From: Microbispora corallina
GTDB taxonomy: Bacteria; Actinomycetota; Actinomycetes; Streptosporangiales; Streptosporangiaceae
DNA length: 64,000 nt
NCBI RefSeq assembly: GCF_016863035.1
Contig: NZ_BOOC01000023.1
Span: forward strand, 1-64,000
Direction of reading: 5' to 3'
A program made the position numbers and the translations under genes. The notes beneath the pieces were generated by a model, which had not been told where the DNA came from, did no database searches, and saw nothing but the letters and a program-made list of their open reading frames with translations. Positions 43,964-53,944 of this stretch are shown piece by piece (position 1 is the first letter of the stretch; each line of letters starts with the position of its first letter).

Positions 43964-46945
43964 GTGAAGTTCGCATTCTTATCGAAGCGCGAGCAGAGGC
44001 ATGGCGGAGGCCGTCGGTCTCAGCCCCGCGTCTTCTCCGCTTTGACTATCGGTGCGCTGCTGGCCACATCACTCACCGGCGTCCTGGCGAACAGCGCCGC
44101 CAACGCCGACACTGCACCGGCCGTCCCCGTCTCCGACTCCCTCACGGATCCCTCTGCTTCCGACAGCGTCAACCTGGCCCTCCTGCCGGGTGCGGTCGCC
44201 TCCGCCAAGTCCCAGCGCATGACGGCGCCCGCCGCGACGTACGCGCCCGCCAACGCCACGGACGTCTTCGTCCACAACGGCTGGACCTCGAACTACGCCT
44301 CGGTCGGGAACGGCTATGACCCGACGCAGGACTGGTTCCAGGTCAAGCTGGCCCAGCCCGCCCCGGTCCACGAGGTGTTCACCCTCTGGACGTCGCCGGC
44401 GAAGCCGACGGAGTACGACCTGCAGGTCGCCACGGACGCCGACTGCCAGACGTGGTCGACGGTCGCCCACGTGGTGAATCCGAGCGACAAGGACTCCCAG
44501 GTCATCGATCGGACGGACCCGATCTCCTGCGTCCGGATGCAGGCTCTGGCCACGAGTTCCACGGTTGGATACACGATCAACGAGTTCGAGCTGTGGTCCG
44601 GACCGAAGCCGGCGACCGTCACGGGTCAGATCATTCCCGTGCCGGTGCGGCAGACGCCCGGCACCGGTCAGCCCTGGCAGCTCACGGCCAGGTCCCGGAT
44701 CGTGGTCTCCGACAGCGGCCTCGCCGCCACAGGCGAGGTTCTCGCGGGCTACCTGCGGCCGGCCACCGGGTACGAGCTCCCCGTGGTGACGGGTTCCGCC
44801 ACCGCGGCCGACATCGCCCTCGGCCTCGCGCCGGTGCCCGGCCTTCCCCAGGGGAACGAGGTCGCCGCGGCCGAAGGCTACTCCCTCACGGTGTCGAGCG
44901 CGGGCGTGAAGATCGTGGCCCCGAAGGCGCACGGTCTGTTCAACGGCTTCCAGACCCTTCGGCAGTTGCTGCCGGCCGCGAGCTACTCGCCTTCGGTCGG
45001 CGTGGGGCCCTGGACGGCACAGCCCATAACGGTCGTCGACTACCCGCGATACGAGCATCGCGGTCTCCAGCTCGACCCTGCCCGCAACTTCCTGACCGTG
45101 GCCGAGATCAAGTCGATGATCGACCAGCTGGCGGCGTTGAAGGGCGACCGGCTGCACCTGCACCTGAGCGACAGCCAGTCCTGGCGCCTTGAGATCAAGG
45201 GCTACCCGGCGCTGGACGGCACCGGGTGCAACGGAGCGAACTGTCTCGCGGGCTTCTACACGCAGGAGGACTTCAAGGGCCTGGTCGCGTACGCGGCCGA
45301 CCGGTTCATCGAGATCGTCCCCGAACTGGAGGGCCCGGCCCATGCCACGGCGGCGGTGACAGCCCTGGGCGGCCGCGCGATCATGGGTTGCCAGGGCCAG
45401 ACCCAGACCGACCGGTTCTGCACCAACCCGAACGACCCGGCCAGCGCGCGGGCCCTCGCGTTCTGGAAGGACGCGATCGCACAGCTCGCCGCGATCTCTC
45501 CCGCATCGATCATCCACATCGGCGGCGACGAGGCCATCGGGATGCCCCACGAGGACTACAAGTGGTGGATCGGCCAGATGGAGAAGATCGTCAACGACAA
45601 CGGCAAGCGGATGATGGGCTGGAACCCCGCGCTGGAAGGGTACGCACCGGGTTCCACCTCCATCAACCATTACTGGTCCGACTACACGGGCGGTGGGCCC
45701 GCTCTCATCAAGCCCGAGTGGTTCAACCAGGGCCGGGACGTGATCACGACACCGGAATGGAACGCCTATCTCGACTTCGCGTACGACGGATCCCCCGGCA
45801 GGACACCGGCGACGGAACTCCTCAAGTCCTACTCCTGGGACCCGGAATGGGTGTACGAGAAGTATCGGTCGGTCTGGGCGCAACCGGCCTACGGCGGGCC
45901 GAAGGCCGAGGACATCATCGGTATCGAGGCGCCCATCTGGGGCGAGCAGATGCGCGGGCTGGCCACGAACGAGTACATGGTCTTCCCGCGGCTGGCCGGA
46001 ATCCTCGAGAAGGCCTGGTCCCCCAAGGTGCTCACCCAGGACTACGACGCGTATCGGGAGCGGCTCAGCGCGGCCGGACCCCGCTGGGCGTTCGCGAACG
46101 TGAACTACGGGACCATATCCCAGGTCACCTGGGACACGGCGGCGATGGGGACGTTCACCCGTCTGGGCGCGGACAAGACCCTGAGCAACGTCACCCTGGC
46201 ACGGATGACCGCCGGCTCGGTGCCGCCCGGTCAGTTCACGGCCGTGATCGACTGGGGCGACGGATCCGCGGCGGAGCCGGCCGGCATCGCGGCACGCGAC
46301 TACGTGGCGAGCCAGCGGCAGGGCAGAAGCCTGATGTCGGTCAGCGGGAGCCACACCTATCCGACGGACGAGGTGTACCACGGCACCGTCACCTACAGCC
46401 GGCAGGACCAGACCTGGGTCGTGCCGTTCACCGCGACCGGCGTCCCGGCCTGCACGAAGACGATCACCGGGTCGCGCTCCGGCCCGTTGACCGTCACCTC
46501 GGGCGTCACGTGCCTCGATGACGCGACGGTCACCGGACCCGTGACCGTGCGTACAGGTGCCGGGCTCTACGCGTCCGGTTCCGAGGTACGCGGCCCGCTG
46601 ACGACGTCCGGGGCCGTCGACGTCCTGTTGTGCGGCACCACGGTGTCCGGGCCGGCGACCCTGACCGGTGGGGCGCGGGTCTGGGTCGGCGATCACAAGG
46701 GCGACTGCGCAGCGGCGACGATCAAGGGCCCGCTGACGGTCACCGGCACGACGCGTCAGGTCACGATCGACGGCTCGACGGTCAACGGCCCGCTCGTCCT
46801 GCAGAACAACACGGCGGCGACGATCGTCTCCGGCAACCACATCGGCGGACCACTGTCGTGCTCGGGGAACTCCCCCGCGCCGACCAACGCCGGCCAGCCC
46901 AACACCACGTCCGGCCCGAAGCCAGGGCAGTGCGCAGGGCTGTAG
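43964..46945 (+). CDS. Secreted GH20 beta-N-acetylhexosaminidase with F5/8-type and beta-helical domains
   Basis: 993 residues from GTG 43964 (AAGGAG 5 bases upstream). Signal peptide to about residue 45, then an F5/8 type C (CBM32-like) domain (about 65-205), a GH20b domain (about 215-340) and the GH20 barrel with HRGLQLDPARNFL and the catalytic Asp522-Glu523 in HIGGDEAIG. Past about 760 comes a PKD-like WGDGS stretch, then a repetitive tail of GPLTV/GPVTV units. It releases GlcNAc from chitin or glycan ends outside the cell. DasR-like sites upstream fit chitin control. Confidence 0.92.
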   Translation: MKFAFLSKREQRHGGGRRSQPRVFSALTIGALLATSLTGVLANSAANADTAPAVPVSDSLTDPSASDSVNLALLPGAVASAKSQRMTAPAATYAPANATDVFVHNGWTSNYASVGNGYDPTQDWFQVKLAQPAPVHEVFTLWTSPAKPTEYDLQVATDADCQTWSTVAHVVNPSDKDSQVIDRTDPISCVRMQALATSSTVGYTINEFELWSGPKPATVTGQIIPVPVRQTPGTGQPWQLTARSRIVVSDSGLAATGEVLAGYLRPATGYELPVVTGSATAADIALGLAPVPGLPQGNEVAAAEGYSLTVSSAGVKIVAPKAHGLFNGFQTLRQLLPAASYSPSVGVGPWTAQPITVVDYPRYEHRGLQLDPARNFLTVAEIKSMIDQLAALKGDRLHLHLSDSQSWRLEIKGYPALDGTGCNGANCLAGFYTQEDFKGLVAYAADRFIEIVPELEGPAHATAAVTALGGRAIMGCQGQTQTDRFCTNPNDPASARALAFWKDAIAQLAAISPASIIHIGGDEAIGMPHEDYKWWIGQMEKIVNDNGKRMMGWNPALEGYAPGSTSINHYWSDYTGGGPALIKPEWFNQGRDVITTPEWNAYLDFAYDGSPGRTPATELLKSYSWDPEWVYEKYRSVWAQPAYGGPKAEDIIGIEAPIWGEQMRGLATNEYMVFPRLAGILEKAWSPKVLTQDYDAYRERLSAAGPRWAFANVNYGTISQVTWDTAAMGTFTRLGADKTLSNVTLARMTAGSVPPGQFTAVIDWGDGSAAEPAGIAARDYVASQRQGRSLMSVSGSHTYPTDEVYHGTVTYSRQDQTWVVPFTATGVPACTKTITGSRSGPLTVTSGVTCLDDATVTGPVTVRTGAGLYASGSEVRGPLTTSGAVDVLLCGTTVSGPATLTGGARVWVGDHKGDCAAATIKGPLTVTGTTRQVTIDGSTVNGPLVLQNNTAATIVSGNHIGGPLSCSGNSPAPTNAGQPNTTSGPKPGQCAGL

Positions 46946-47000
46946 CCGGAGGAAAATGACCGGCCGAGGGCTTGAGGCCCAGTAGGTGAACGCCGGTCAC

Positions 47001-47038
47001 GGCGGCCCTCCTGCATCCACGAGATCGGGAGGGCCGCC
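47001..47038. terminator. Hairpin between the GH20 gene and the membrane-protein gene
   Basis: Perfect 11-base stem GGCGGCCCTCC (47001-47011) and GGAGGGCCGCC (47028-47038), 16-base loop, placed between convergent genes; no T-run. Confidence 0.65.
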
Positions 47039-47111
47039 CTGGCCGATCGGGCCCAGACAGCCGTTCAGGTACGGGGTGGCCGCATACCCGACATGCCTCG
47101 GTCGAGGGGCA

Positions 47112-47540
47112 TCAAAGACGACCTCCCAGGCCCGTGCTTTCCTTCGATTCACGTGTACGGGAGGCCAGGGAGTGCAGCAACCAGCAGAACCCTGCCCCGA
47201 CCGCGTACCAGAACAGGTCGGGCGCGTTGAACGTGGAGCCGAGCACGAGGCGCGCGACGAAGCTGCGCCGGGACAGCTCGGCGGGAACCGGGGTGAGTTG
47301 GAAGAACTCCACGGCCCAGCTGAGACCCAGCGCTATGGAGGCCACAGTGACGGGCCGCGCCTTGGGCGCGAGGACGACGAGCAGGGCGTAGATCAGGACC
47401 GTGTAGAGGGCGTCGCCGACGTACTTGGCGAGGTCTCCCTGTACGACGACCCGCAGCGCCACCCCCGCGATCAACGTCCCCGCGACGGCTGCGGACGCCG
47501 CCACACGGGTCCTCGTGACCAGCCTCCCAAGATCGGCCAT
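47112..47540 (-). CDS. DUF2809-like small integral membrane protein
   Basis: 142 residues from ATG 47540 (AGGA 8 bases upstream); ATG 47549 is also possible. Four hydrophobic helices; DLAKYVGDALYTVLIYALLVVLAP and LGLSWAVEFFQLTPVP fit the DUF2809 pattern, with a hint of VanZ-like proteins. Function unknown. Monocistronic, between two terminator-like regions. Confidence 0.7.
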   Translation of the reverse strand: MADLGRLVTRTRVAASAAVAGTLIAGVALRVVVQGDLAKYVGDALYTVLIYALLVVLAPKARPVTVASIALGLSWAVEFFQLTPVPAELSRRSFVARLVLGSTFNAPDLFWYAVGAGFCWLLHSLASRTRESKESTGLGGRL

Positions 47541-47680
47541 GACCGGCATCCTATGGCGAAGCCGTATCGCAAGACCCCGGGACGAAAGGATGCGAAGGCC
47601 CTGCGATAACTCACTCAGCAGGCCAAAGCAATAGCTCGCTGGTAAGGCGTCAACCCCTCATGATGACGTGCGGTCGCGGA

Positions 47681-48892
47681 TCAGCGGACGGGGAGGCCGG
47701 TGACGGCGCGGCCGATGATGAGGCGCTGGATCTCCGAGGTGCCTTCGAAGATGGTGTAGATCTTGGCGTCCCGGTGGAAGCGCTCGACCGGGTGCTCGCG
47801 GGTGTAGCCGGCGCCGCCGAGGATCTGGATGGCCTGCTCGCTCACCCACACCGCCGTCTCGCTGGCGACCAGCTTGCTCATCGAGCCCTCGGCCTGGTCG
47901 AACCGCCGGCCGTGCCGGGCCATCCAGGCGGCCCGCCAGGTCATGAGGCGGGCGACGTCCACCCGGGTGGCCATGTCGGCCAGGAGGAACGCGACGGCCT
48001 GGTTCTCCCCGATCTTGCGCCCGAACTGCTCCCGCTCGCGCGCGTAGTCCCTGGCGTACTCGTACGCGGCGCGGGCGATGCCGACGGCCATGGCGGCGAC
48101 GGAGGGGCGGGTGGTCTCGAACGTCCGCATGGCGGCCTGCTCGCCACTGCGCGCCCCCGAGCGGACGCGGGCGAGCCGCTCGTCGAGCTTCTCCTTGCCG
48201 CCCAGCAGGCAGCGGCCGGGAACGCGGACGCCGTCCAGGACGACCTCGGCGGTGTGCGAGGCGCGGATGCCGTGCTTGCGGAACTTCTGGCCCTGGGAGA
48301 GGCCCGGGGTGCCCGGCGGCACCACGAACGACGCCTGGCCGCGGGTGCCGAGCGACGGGTCGACGGCGGCGACGATCACGTGGACGTTCGCGATTCCGCC
48401 GTTGGTGGCCCAGGTCTTCACGCCGTTCAGGACCCATTCGTCCTTCGCCTCGTCGTAGACGGCGCGGGTGCGGATGGAGCCGACGTCGCTGCCCGCGTCG
48501 GGCTCGGAAGCGCAGAACGCGCCGAGCTTGACGTCGTCCGGCGTCCCGAACATCTGGGGCAGCCACTCCCCCATCTGCTCCGGCGTGCCGTTCGCGGCGA
48601 GCGCGGCCGCGGCCAGGCCCGTGCCGACGATCGACAGCCCGATGCCCGCGTCGCCCCAGAACAGCTCCTCGAACGCCACAGGCAGCCCGAGCCCCGACTC
48701 CTCGAACCACTGCTGCGCGAAGAAGTCCAGCGAGTAGAGCCCGATCTTGGCGGCCTCCTGGATGACGGGCCAGGGCGTCTCCTCGCGCTCGTCCCACTCC
48801 GCTCCCGCCGGGCGGATCACGTCCCGGGCGAACTCGTGGACCCAGTCGCGCACCTCACGGACGTCGTCGCTCATCTCGGGGCAGAACGTCAT
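47681..48892 (-). CDS. Acyl-CoA dehydrogenase
   Basis: 403 residues from ATG 48892, with GAGGAGAG upstream. FAD/acyl-CoA motifs: LGAFCASEPDAGSDVGSI, WVLNGVKTWATNGG, and the C-terminal block IQILGGAGYTREHPVERFHRDAKIYTIFEGTSEIQR with the catalytic Glu. It oxidises an acyl-CoA to the enoyl-CoA with electron-transfer flavoprotein. A 21-base palindrome of TetR type sits just upstream, so expression is likely induced by an acyl-CoA. Confidence 0.92.
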   Translation of the reverse strand: MTFCPEMSDDVREVRDWVHEFARDVIRPAGAEWDEREETPWPVIQEAAKIGLYSLDFFAQQWFEESGLGLPVAFEELFWGDAGIGLSIVGTGLAAAALAANGTPEQMGEWLPQMFGTPDDVKLGAFCASEPDAGSDVGSIRTRAVYDEAKDEWVLNGVKTWATNGGIANVHVIVAAVDPSLGTRGQASFVVPPGTPGLSQGQKFRKHGIRASHTAEVVLDGVRVPGRCLLGGKEKLDERLARVRSGARSGEQAAMRTFETTRPSVAAMAVGIARAAYEYARDYAREREQFGRKIGENQAVAFLLADMATRVDVARLMTWRAAWMARHGRRFDQAEGSMSKLVASETAVWVSEQAIQILGGAGYTREHPVERFHRDAKIYTIFEGTSEIQRLIIGRAVTGLPVR

Positions 48893-48907
48893 CAGGCTCT
48901 CCTCTCT

Positions 48908-48928
48908 AGTGTTACCAACGGTAACACT
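48908..48928. promoter_or_regulatory. TetR-type operator upstream of the acyl-CoA dehydrogenase gene
   Basis: Perfect inverted repeat AGTGTTACC (48908-48916), AAC, GGTAACACT (48920-48928). The GTTACC-GGTAAC form is typical of TetR-family regulators of fatty acid breakdown. No tetR gene is within the window. Confidence 0.7.
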
Positions 48929-48932
48929 TCTC

Positions 48933-49955
48933 TCAGGGGAGCCGCGTCGCGTACTGCGGCACGCTGAGCATCGGCGGCCGTTCGGCCACCGCGATCTCCC
49001 GCTCGACCGGGAGGTGCCCGTCGAGCCCGCGCTGGAACTGCGTGAGGCGCGGCGACGGGTCGTGCAGCGGGATCACCCTGCCCTGGCGTTCGAGCCGCGA
49101 CCAGGCGGTGTGCATGATCTGCCCGGCCATGCCGCCGAGGGCCTCGGTCGACTGGTGGGAGTGCACCCGGCGGCCCAGGTCGACCTGGGCGAGCGCGTCG
49201 AGGCCGGCCAGCTCCAGCAGGTCGATGAGCAGCCCCAGCTCCACGCCGTACCCGGTCACGAACGGGACGCGCTCCAGGGCGGACCGGCGGCCGGCGTACT
49301 CCCCGGCCAGCGGCTGGACGAACCCGGCGAGCAGCGGCCAGTGCATGTTCAGCAGCGGCCGCGCGACCAGCTCGGTGACCCGCCCGCCGGCCGTGGCCGC
49401 GTCGGGCCCGTCCGGGCCGGTCGTCCCCGGCGCCCCGAGCAGCGGCCGGTCGTAGCACCCCTTGACGTACGCCACGGCGGGGTCGGCCAGCAGCGGCCCG
49501 AGCAGGCCGGTCACGAACGACGTTCGGAACTCCTGTAAGTCGGCGTCGACGAACACCACCAGGTCGCCGGTGGTCACCGCGAGGGACTTCCACAGCGCCT
49601 CGCCCTTGCCGTCGTACGCCGGGCCGTCGAGCTCGGGGAGGATCTCGTCCTGGGCGAAGACCTTCGCGCCCGCCTGGACGGCGCGGGCGGCGGTGTCGTC
49701 GGTGGACCGGGAGTCGATGACCACCAGCTCGTCCACGAGAGGGACGGCCTCGACGAGGTCGCGCCGGATGGCCGAGACGATGTCCCCCACGGTCGCGGCC
49801 TCGTCGCGCGCGGGCAGGACCACGCTGACGGTCCCTCTCTTCGCGGACAGCAGCGCGCGGGCGGACCAGTCGGACGAGGTCGTGGTGCGGCGACCGAGCC
49901 AGGCCTCCACCTCAGGCAGCACGCGCGCTCTCCCCCGTGTCGGCGATGTCCACAC
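48933..49955 (-). CDS. gpgS: Glucosyl-3-phosphoglycerate synthase
   Basis: 340 residues from GTG 49955 with AAGGTGAT upstream. GT-A fold: VSVVLPARDEAATVGDIV, VVIDSRSTDDTA, the metal-binding FVDADLQEF, GYGVELGLLIDL, and VDLGRRVHSHQ typical of GpgS. It transfers glucose from a nucleotide sugar to 3-phosphoglycerate, the first step to glucosylglycerate and, in mycobacteria, methylglucose lipopolysaccharide. Downstream of ramB on the same strand. Confidence 0.85.
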   Translation of the reverse strand: MWTSPTRGRARVLPEVEAWLGRRTTTSSDWSARALLSAKRGTVSVVLPARDEAATVGDIVSAIRRDLVEAVPLVDELVVIDSRSTDDTAARAVQAGAKVFAQDEILPELDGPAYDGKGEALWKSLAVTTGDLVVFVDADLQEFRTSFVTGLLGPLLADPAVAYVKGCYDRPLLGAPGTTGPDGPDAATAGGRVTELVARPLLNMHWPLLAGFVQPLAGEYAGRRSALERVPFVTGYGVELGLLIDLLELAGLDALAQVDLGRRVHSHQSTEALGGMAGQIMHTAWSRLERQGRVIPLHDPSPRLTQFQRGLDGHLPVEREIAVAERPPMLSVPQYATRLP

Positions 49956-49981
49956 GCATCACCTTATGTGGCGCAGGAGAT

Positions 49982-51454
49982 TCAGCTCTGGGCGGCGTGG
50001 CGCTCCAGGAAGGAGTAGACGTCGGCCTCGTCGACCCCGGGGAAGGACCCGGGCGGCAGCACGGTCAGCACGTGGGAGTTCGCCCGGGCGGACGGCCAGG
50101 CGTACCCCTCCCAGCGCTGGGCCAGCTCGGCGGGCGGGCGGCGGCAGCACTCGCCGCTCGGGCAGTTGGACTTGGTCCGGTTCGTCGTCTCGCGGCCGCG
50201 GAACCAGCGCGACTCCCGGTACGGCACGCCGAGCGTGACCGCGAAGTCCTTCTCCAGCGAGGGGTCCACGTGGGCGATGCAGAAGTACGTGCCGGTCGGC
50301 GAGTCGGAGTACTGGTAGAAGAGGGAGAACCGGTCGGGCGACTGGAACACCTGCCGGCCCGACCACTGCTGGCACATCCGCTGCCCCTCGATCGCCCCCT
50401 GCTCGTCGGCCGGGAAGACGATCCCGTCGTTCTCGTACGCCTTGTAGATGATGCCGCCCGCGTCGTTGCGGACGAAGTGGCAGACCAGGTCGAGGTGCTG
50501 GGTGGCCAGGTTGGTGAAGCGGTGGGCCGCCATCTCGTAGGACACGGCGAACACGTCGCGCAGGTCCTCCACCGACAACGCCTTGTCCTGCTTCGCCTCC
50601 CGCAGGTACGGCACGGCGGCCGCCTCCGGCACCAGGACCGCGGCGGCGAAGTAGTTGGCCTCGACCCGCTGGCGCAGGAAGTCGGCGAAGTCGCGCGGCT
50701 TGTGGTGCTGGAGCGCGAAGTGCCCGAGCGTCTGCAGCAGCACGGTGCGCGGGGTGTGCATGCCGAGCTGCTCGCGCTTGAGGTAGATGCGCCGGTTGCG
50801 CAGGTCGGTGACCGAGCGGGCGGAACGCGGCAGGTCGGGCGCCGTGTGCACGGTGAACCCGTAGTGGGACACGATCGCCTGGACCGTGCTCTCCGACAGC
50901 GCGCCGGTGCGGTAGCCCACGGCGGCGAGGGCCTCGGCGGCCGCCTTCTCGATCTCCTCGAAGTAGTTGCCCAGCTCGCGCTGCTTGCGCCGCAGCTCCG
51001 CGTTGGCCGCCCGGGCCTCCTCGGGGGTCGCGGTGCCCTTGGCCTGCCGGGCCTTGAGCTCCTCGTACAGGCCGAGGATGTGCTCCAGCACGTCGTTCGG
51101 GACCCGCGCGGACACCTTCAGCCTGCTCAGCCCGAGGCTCTGGTACAGCGGGTCGCGCTGGGCCTCCTCCAGGGCGATCTCCAGCTGGGCCCGCCGGTTG
51201 GGCGCCTGCCGGCGCAGCAGCTCCTCGACCGGCACGTTCAGGGCGGCGGCCAGCGACTTCAGCAGGGACAGCTTCGGCTCGCGCTTGCCGTTCTCCAGGA
51301 GGGACAGCTGGCTGGGCGCGCGTCCCACGCGGTCGCCGAGCTCGGAGAGCGTGAGGCCGCGCTGCTTGCGCAGGTGCTTGAGCCGCTGGCCGAACGCCAG
51401 CAGGTCGAGCTCCTGCGTCAAAGACAGCGGTTCTTCGCCAAGGACGGTGGGCAT
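49982..51454 (-). CDS. ramB: RamB/ScfR-type regulator of acetate/acyl-CoA metabolism
   Basis: 490 residues. XRE-type HTH at about residues 20-75 (LRKQRGLTLSELGDRVGRAPSQLSLLENGKREPK), then an ImmA/IrrE-like region (LLQTLGHFALQHH, EANYFAAAVLVPE) whose HExxH zinc motif is degenerate, then a C-terminal Cys-rich ligand domain (CPSGECC). In Corynebacterium RamB represses aceA, aceB and acetate genes. The divergent isocitrate lyase gene makes the assignment strong. Confidence 0.9.
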   Translation of the reverse strand: MPTVLGEEPLSLTQELDLLAFGQRLKHLRKQRGLTLSELGDRVGRAPSQLSLLENGKREPKLSLLKSLAAALNVPVEELLRRQAPNRRAQLEIALEEAQRDPLYQSLGLSRLKVSARVPNDVLEHILGLYEELKARQAKGTATPEEARAANAELRRKQRELGNYFEEIEKAAAEALAAVGYRTGALSESTVQAIVSHYGFTVHTAPDLPRSARSVTDLRNRRIYLKREQLGMHTPRTVLLQTLGHFALQHHKPRDFADFLRQRVEANYFAAAVLVPEAAAVPYLREAKQDKALSVEDLRDVFAVSYEMAAHRFTNLATQHLDLVCHFVRNDAGGIIYKAYENDGIVFPADEQGAIEGQRMCQQWSGRQVFQSPDRFSLFYQYSDSPTGTYFCIAHVDPSLEKDFAVTLGVPYRESRWFRGRETTNRTKSNCPSGECCRRPPAELAQRWEGYAWPSARANSHVLTVLPPGSFPGVDEADVYSFLERHAAQS

Positions 51455-51514
51455 GGCTCATCCTAGGCGGAAAATCAGGCATTCTTCCACCCGAGAGTGA
51501 TCCACACCACACGC

Positions 51515-51578
51515 ATTGGTCTAGTCCATAGCGAAAACTCGACGTTTCTTCACTGTCAAATACCGGCGAGTATTCGCT
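51515..51578. promoter_or_regulatory. ramB-aceA intergenic operators
   Basis: Two structures share this 242-base divergent region. AGCGAAAACTCG (51530-51541) and CGAGTATTCGCT (51567-51578) form an inverted repeat with 11 of 12 pairs and 25 bases between arms, a candidate RamB site. ATTGGTCTAGTCCATA (51515-51530) matches the DasR consensus at 12 of 16 positions. TATCTT (51596-51601) with TTCGCT (51573-51578), 17 bases apart, may be the aceA promoter. Confidence 0.5.
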
Positions 51579-51696
51579 GTAACAGAAATTCTTCCTATCT
51601 TGCCTCACGGCCCTCCTTGTTGATCTCTTGATATCGACACAAACTCGGAAGCAAGCCCCAGGTGACGACATCGCACGCAACAAGGGAGTGACCAAC

Positions 51697-52989
<1,293 letters not shown>

Positions 52990-53018
52990 CCGTCGCGGAC
53001 AGCACAGGTCGAACGACG

Positions 53019-53073
53019 GGCCCCGCCGTGGCGCCGCAGGTCACCCCCGGATCTGACGGCCATCGGCGGGGCC
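53019..53073. terminator. Long-loop hairpin after aceA
   Basis: GGCCCCGCCG (53019-53028) pairs perfectly with CGGCGGGGCC (53064-53073) across a 35-base loop, between convergent aceA and the ABC ATPase gene. Confidence 0.45.
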
Positions 53074-53105
53074 TTCCGCGTGCGATGCCTTCCGCGTGGG
53101 GGCCG

Positions 53106-53906
53106 CTAGCGGGAGGCGCGGGCGTACCAGCGGCCGTCCGCGTGGTCGAGGCGCAGGCGGCGGCCGAAGCAGTCCGACAGGGCGGCCCCGGTCAGCACCT
53201 CGTGGACCGGCCCGGCCGCGAGGATCCGGGTGTCCCGCATCAGCAGGGCGTGGGTCGTGGAGCCGGGGACCTCCTCCAGGTGGTGCGTGACCAGCACGGT
53301 CGTCAGCGCCGGCCGGCTCGCGGCCAGGTCCTCCAGGGCCTCGATCAGGTCCTCCCGGGCGGGCAGGTCGAGCCCGGCGAACGGCTCGTCGAGCAGGAGG
53401 ATCGCGGGGTCGGCCATCAGCGCCCTGGCCACCCGGACGCGCGCCCGCTCGCCCTGGGAGCACACCTGGAAGGGCCGGTCGGCCAGGTCCTTGCACCCGA
53501 GGTCGGCCAGCAGCCCGAGGGCCCGCTCCCGTTCGGCGTCGCCGTACCGGTCCCACAGCGGGGCGCTCGTGCCGGTGTGCCCGGTGAGGACGACGGTCAG
53601 CGCGGTGGCGGCCTCCTCCTCCAGCAGCGCCTCGTCCACCAGCCGCTGGCTGGCCGCGACCAGCCCGATCTCGCGTCGCAGCTCACGCAGGTCGACCCGG
53701 CCGAGCCGCCGTCCGAGGACGGTGGCGGTCCCGGAGCTGGGATGCCGCACCGCGGCGGCCACCGACAGCATCGTGGTCTTCCCCGCGCCGTTCGGGCCGA
53801 GGATCACCCAGTGCTGCCCGCGATCCACGCGCCAGTCGGCGCCCGAGACGAGGGTGCGGCCCACCACCCGGACGGTCACGTCGGTCAGCTCAAGCGCAGC
53901 GTCCAT
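53106..53906 (-). CDS. ABC transporter ATPase, stand-alone
   Basis: 266 residues from ATG 53906; no ribosome site visible. Walker A GPNGAGKTT, signature CSQGERARVRVARAL (the usual LSGGQ is replaced by CSQGE), Walker B ILLLDEPFAGLD, switch His in VTHHLEE. No permease gene adjoins. The altered signature and the RRIGLVAASQRLV region recall ModF/YlmA-like ATPases of unknown partner. It follows the kinase gene by 38 bases on the same strand. Confidence 0.85.
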   Translation of the reverse strand: MDAALELTDVTVRVVGRTLVSGADWRVDRGQHWVILGPNGAGKTTMLSVAAAVRHPSSGTATVLGRRLGRVDLRELRREIGLVAASQRLVDEALLEEEAATALTVVLTGHTGTSAPLWDRYGDAERERALGLLADLGCKDLADRPFQVCSQGERARVRVARALMADPAILLLDEPFAGLDLPAREDLIEALEDLAASRPALTTVLVTHHLEEVPGSTTHALLMRDTRILAAGPVHEVLTGAALSDCFGRRLRLDHADGRWYARASR

Positions 53907-53944
53907 GGTGACCAAGGATGCACGATCGCCGGGCCGCGCGCGGC

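Noticed and set aside
44069-46840. Long open frame of 923 codons antisense to the GH20 gene
   Set aside because: It mirrors the GC-rich third positions of the real gene, has no domain and is rich in Arg, Gly, Val and Asp as expected of a shadow frame.
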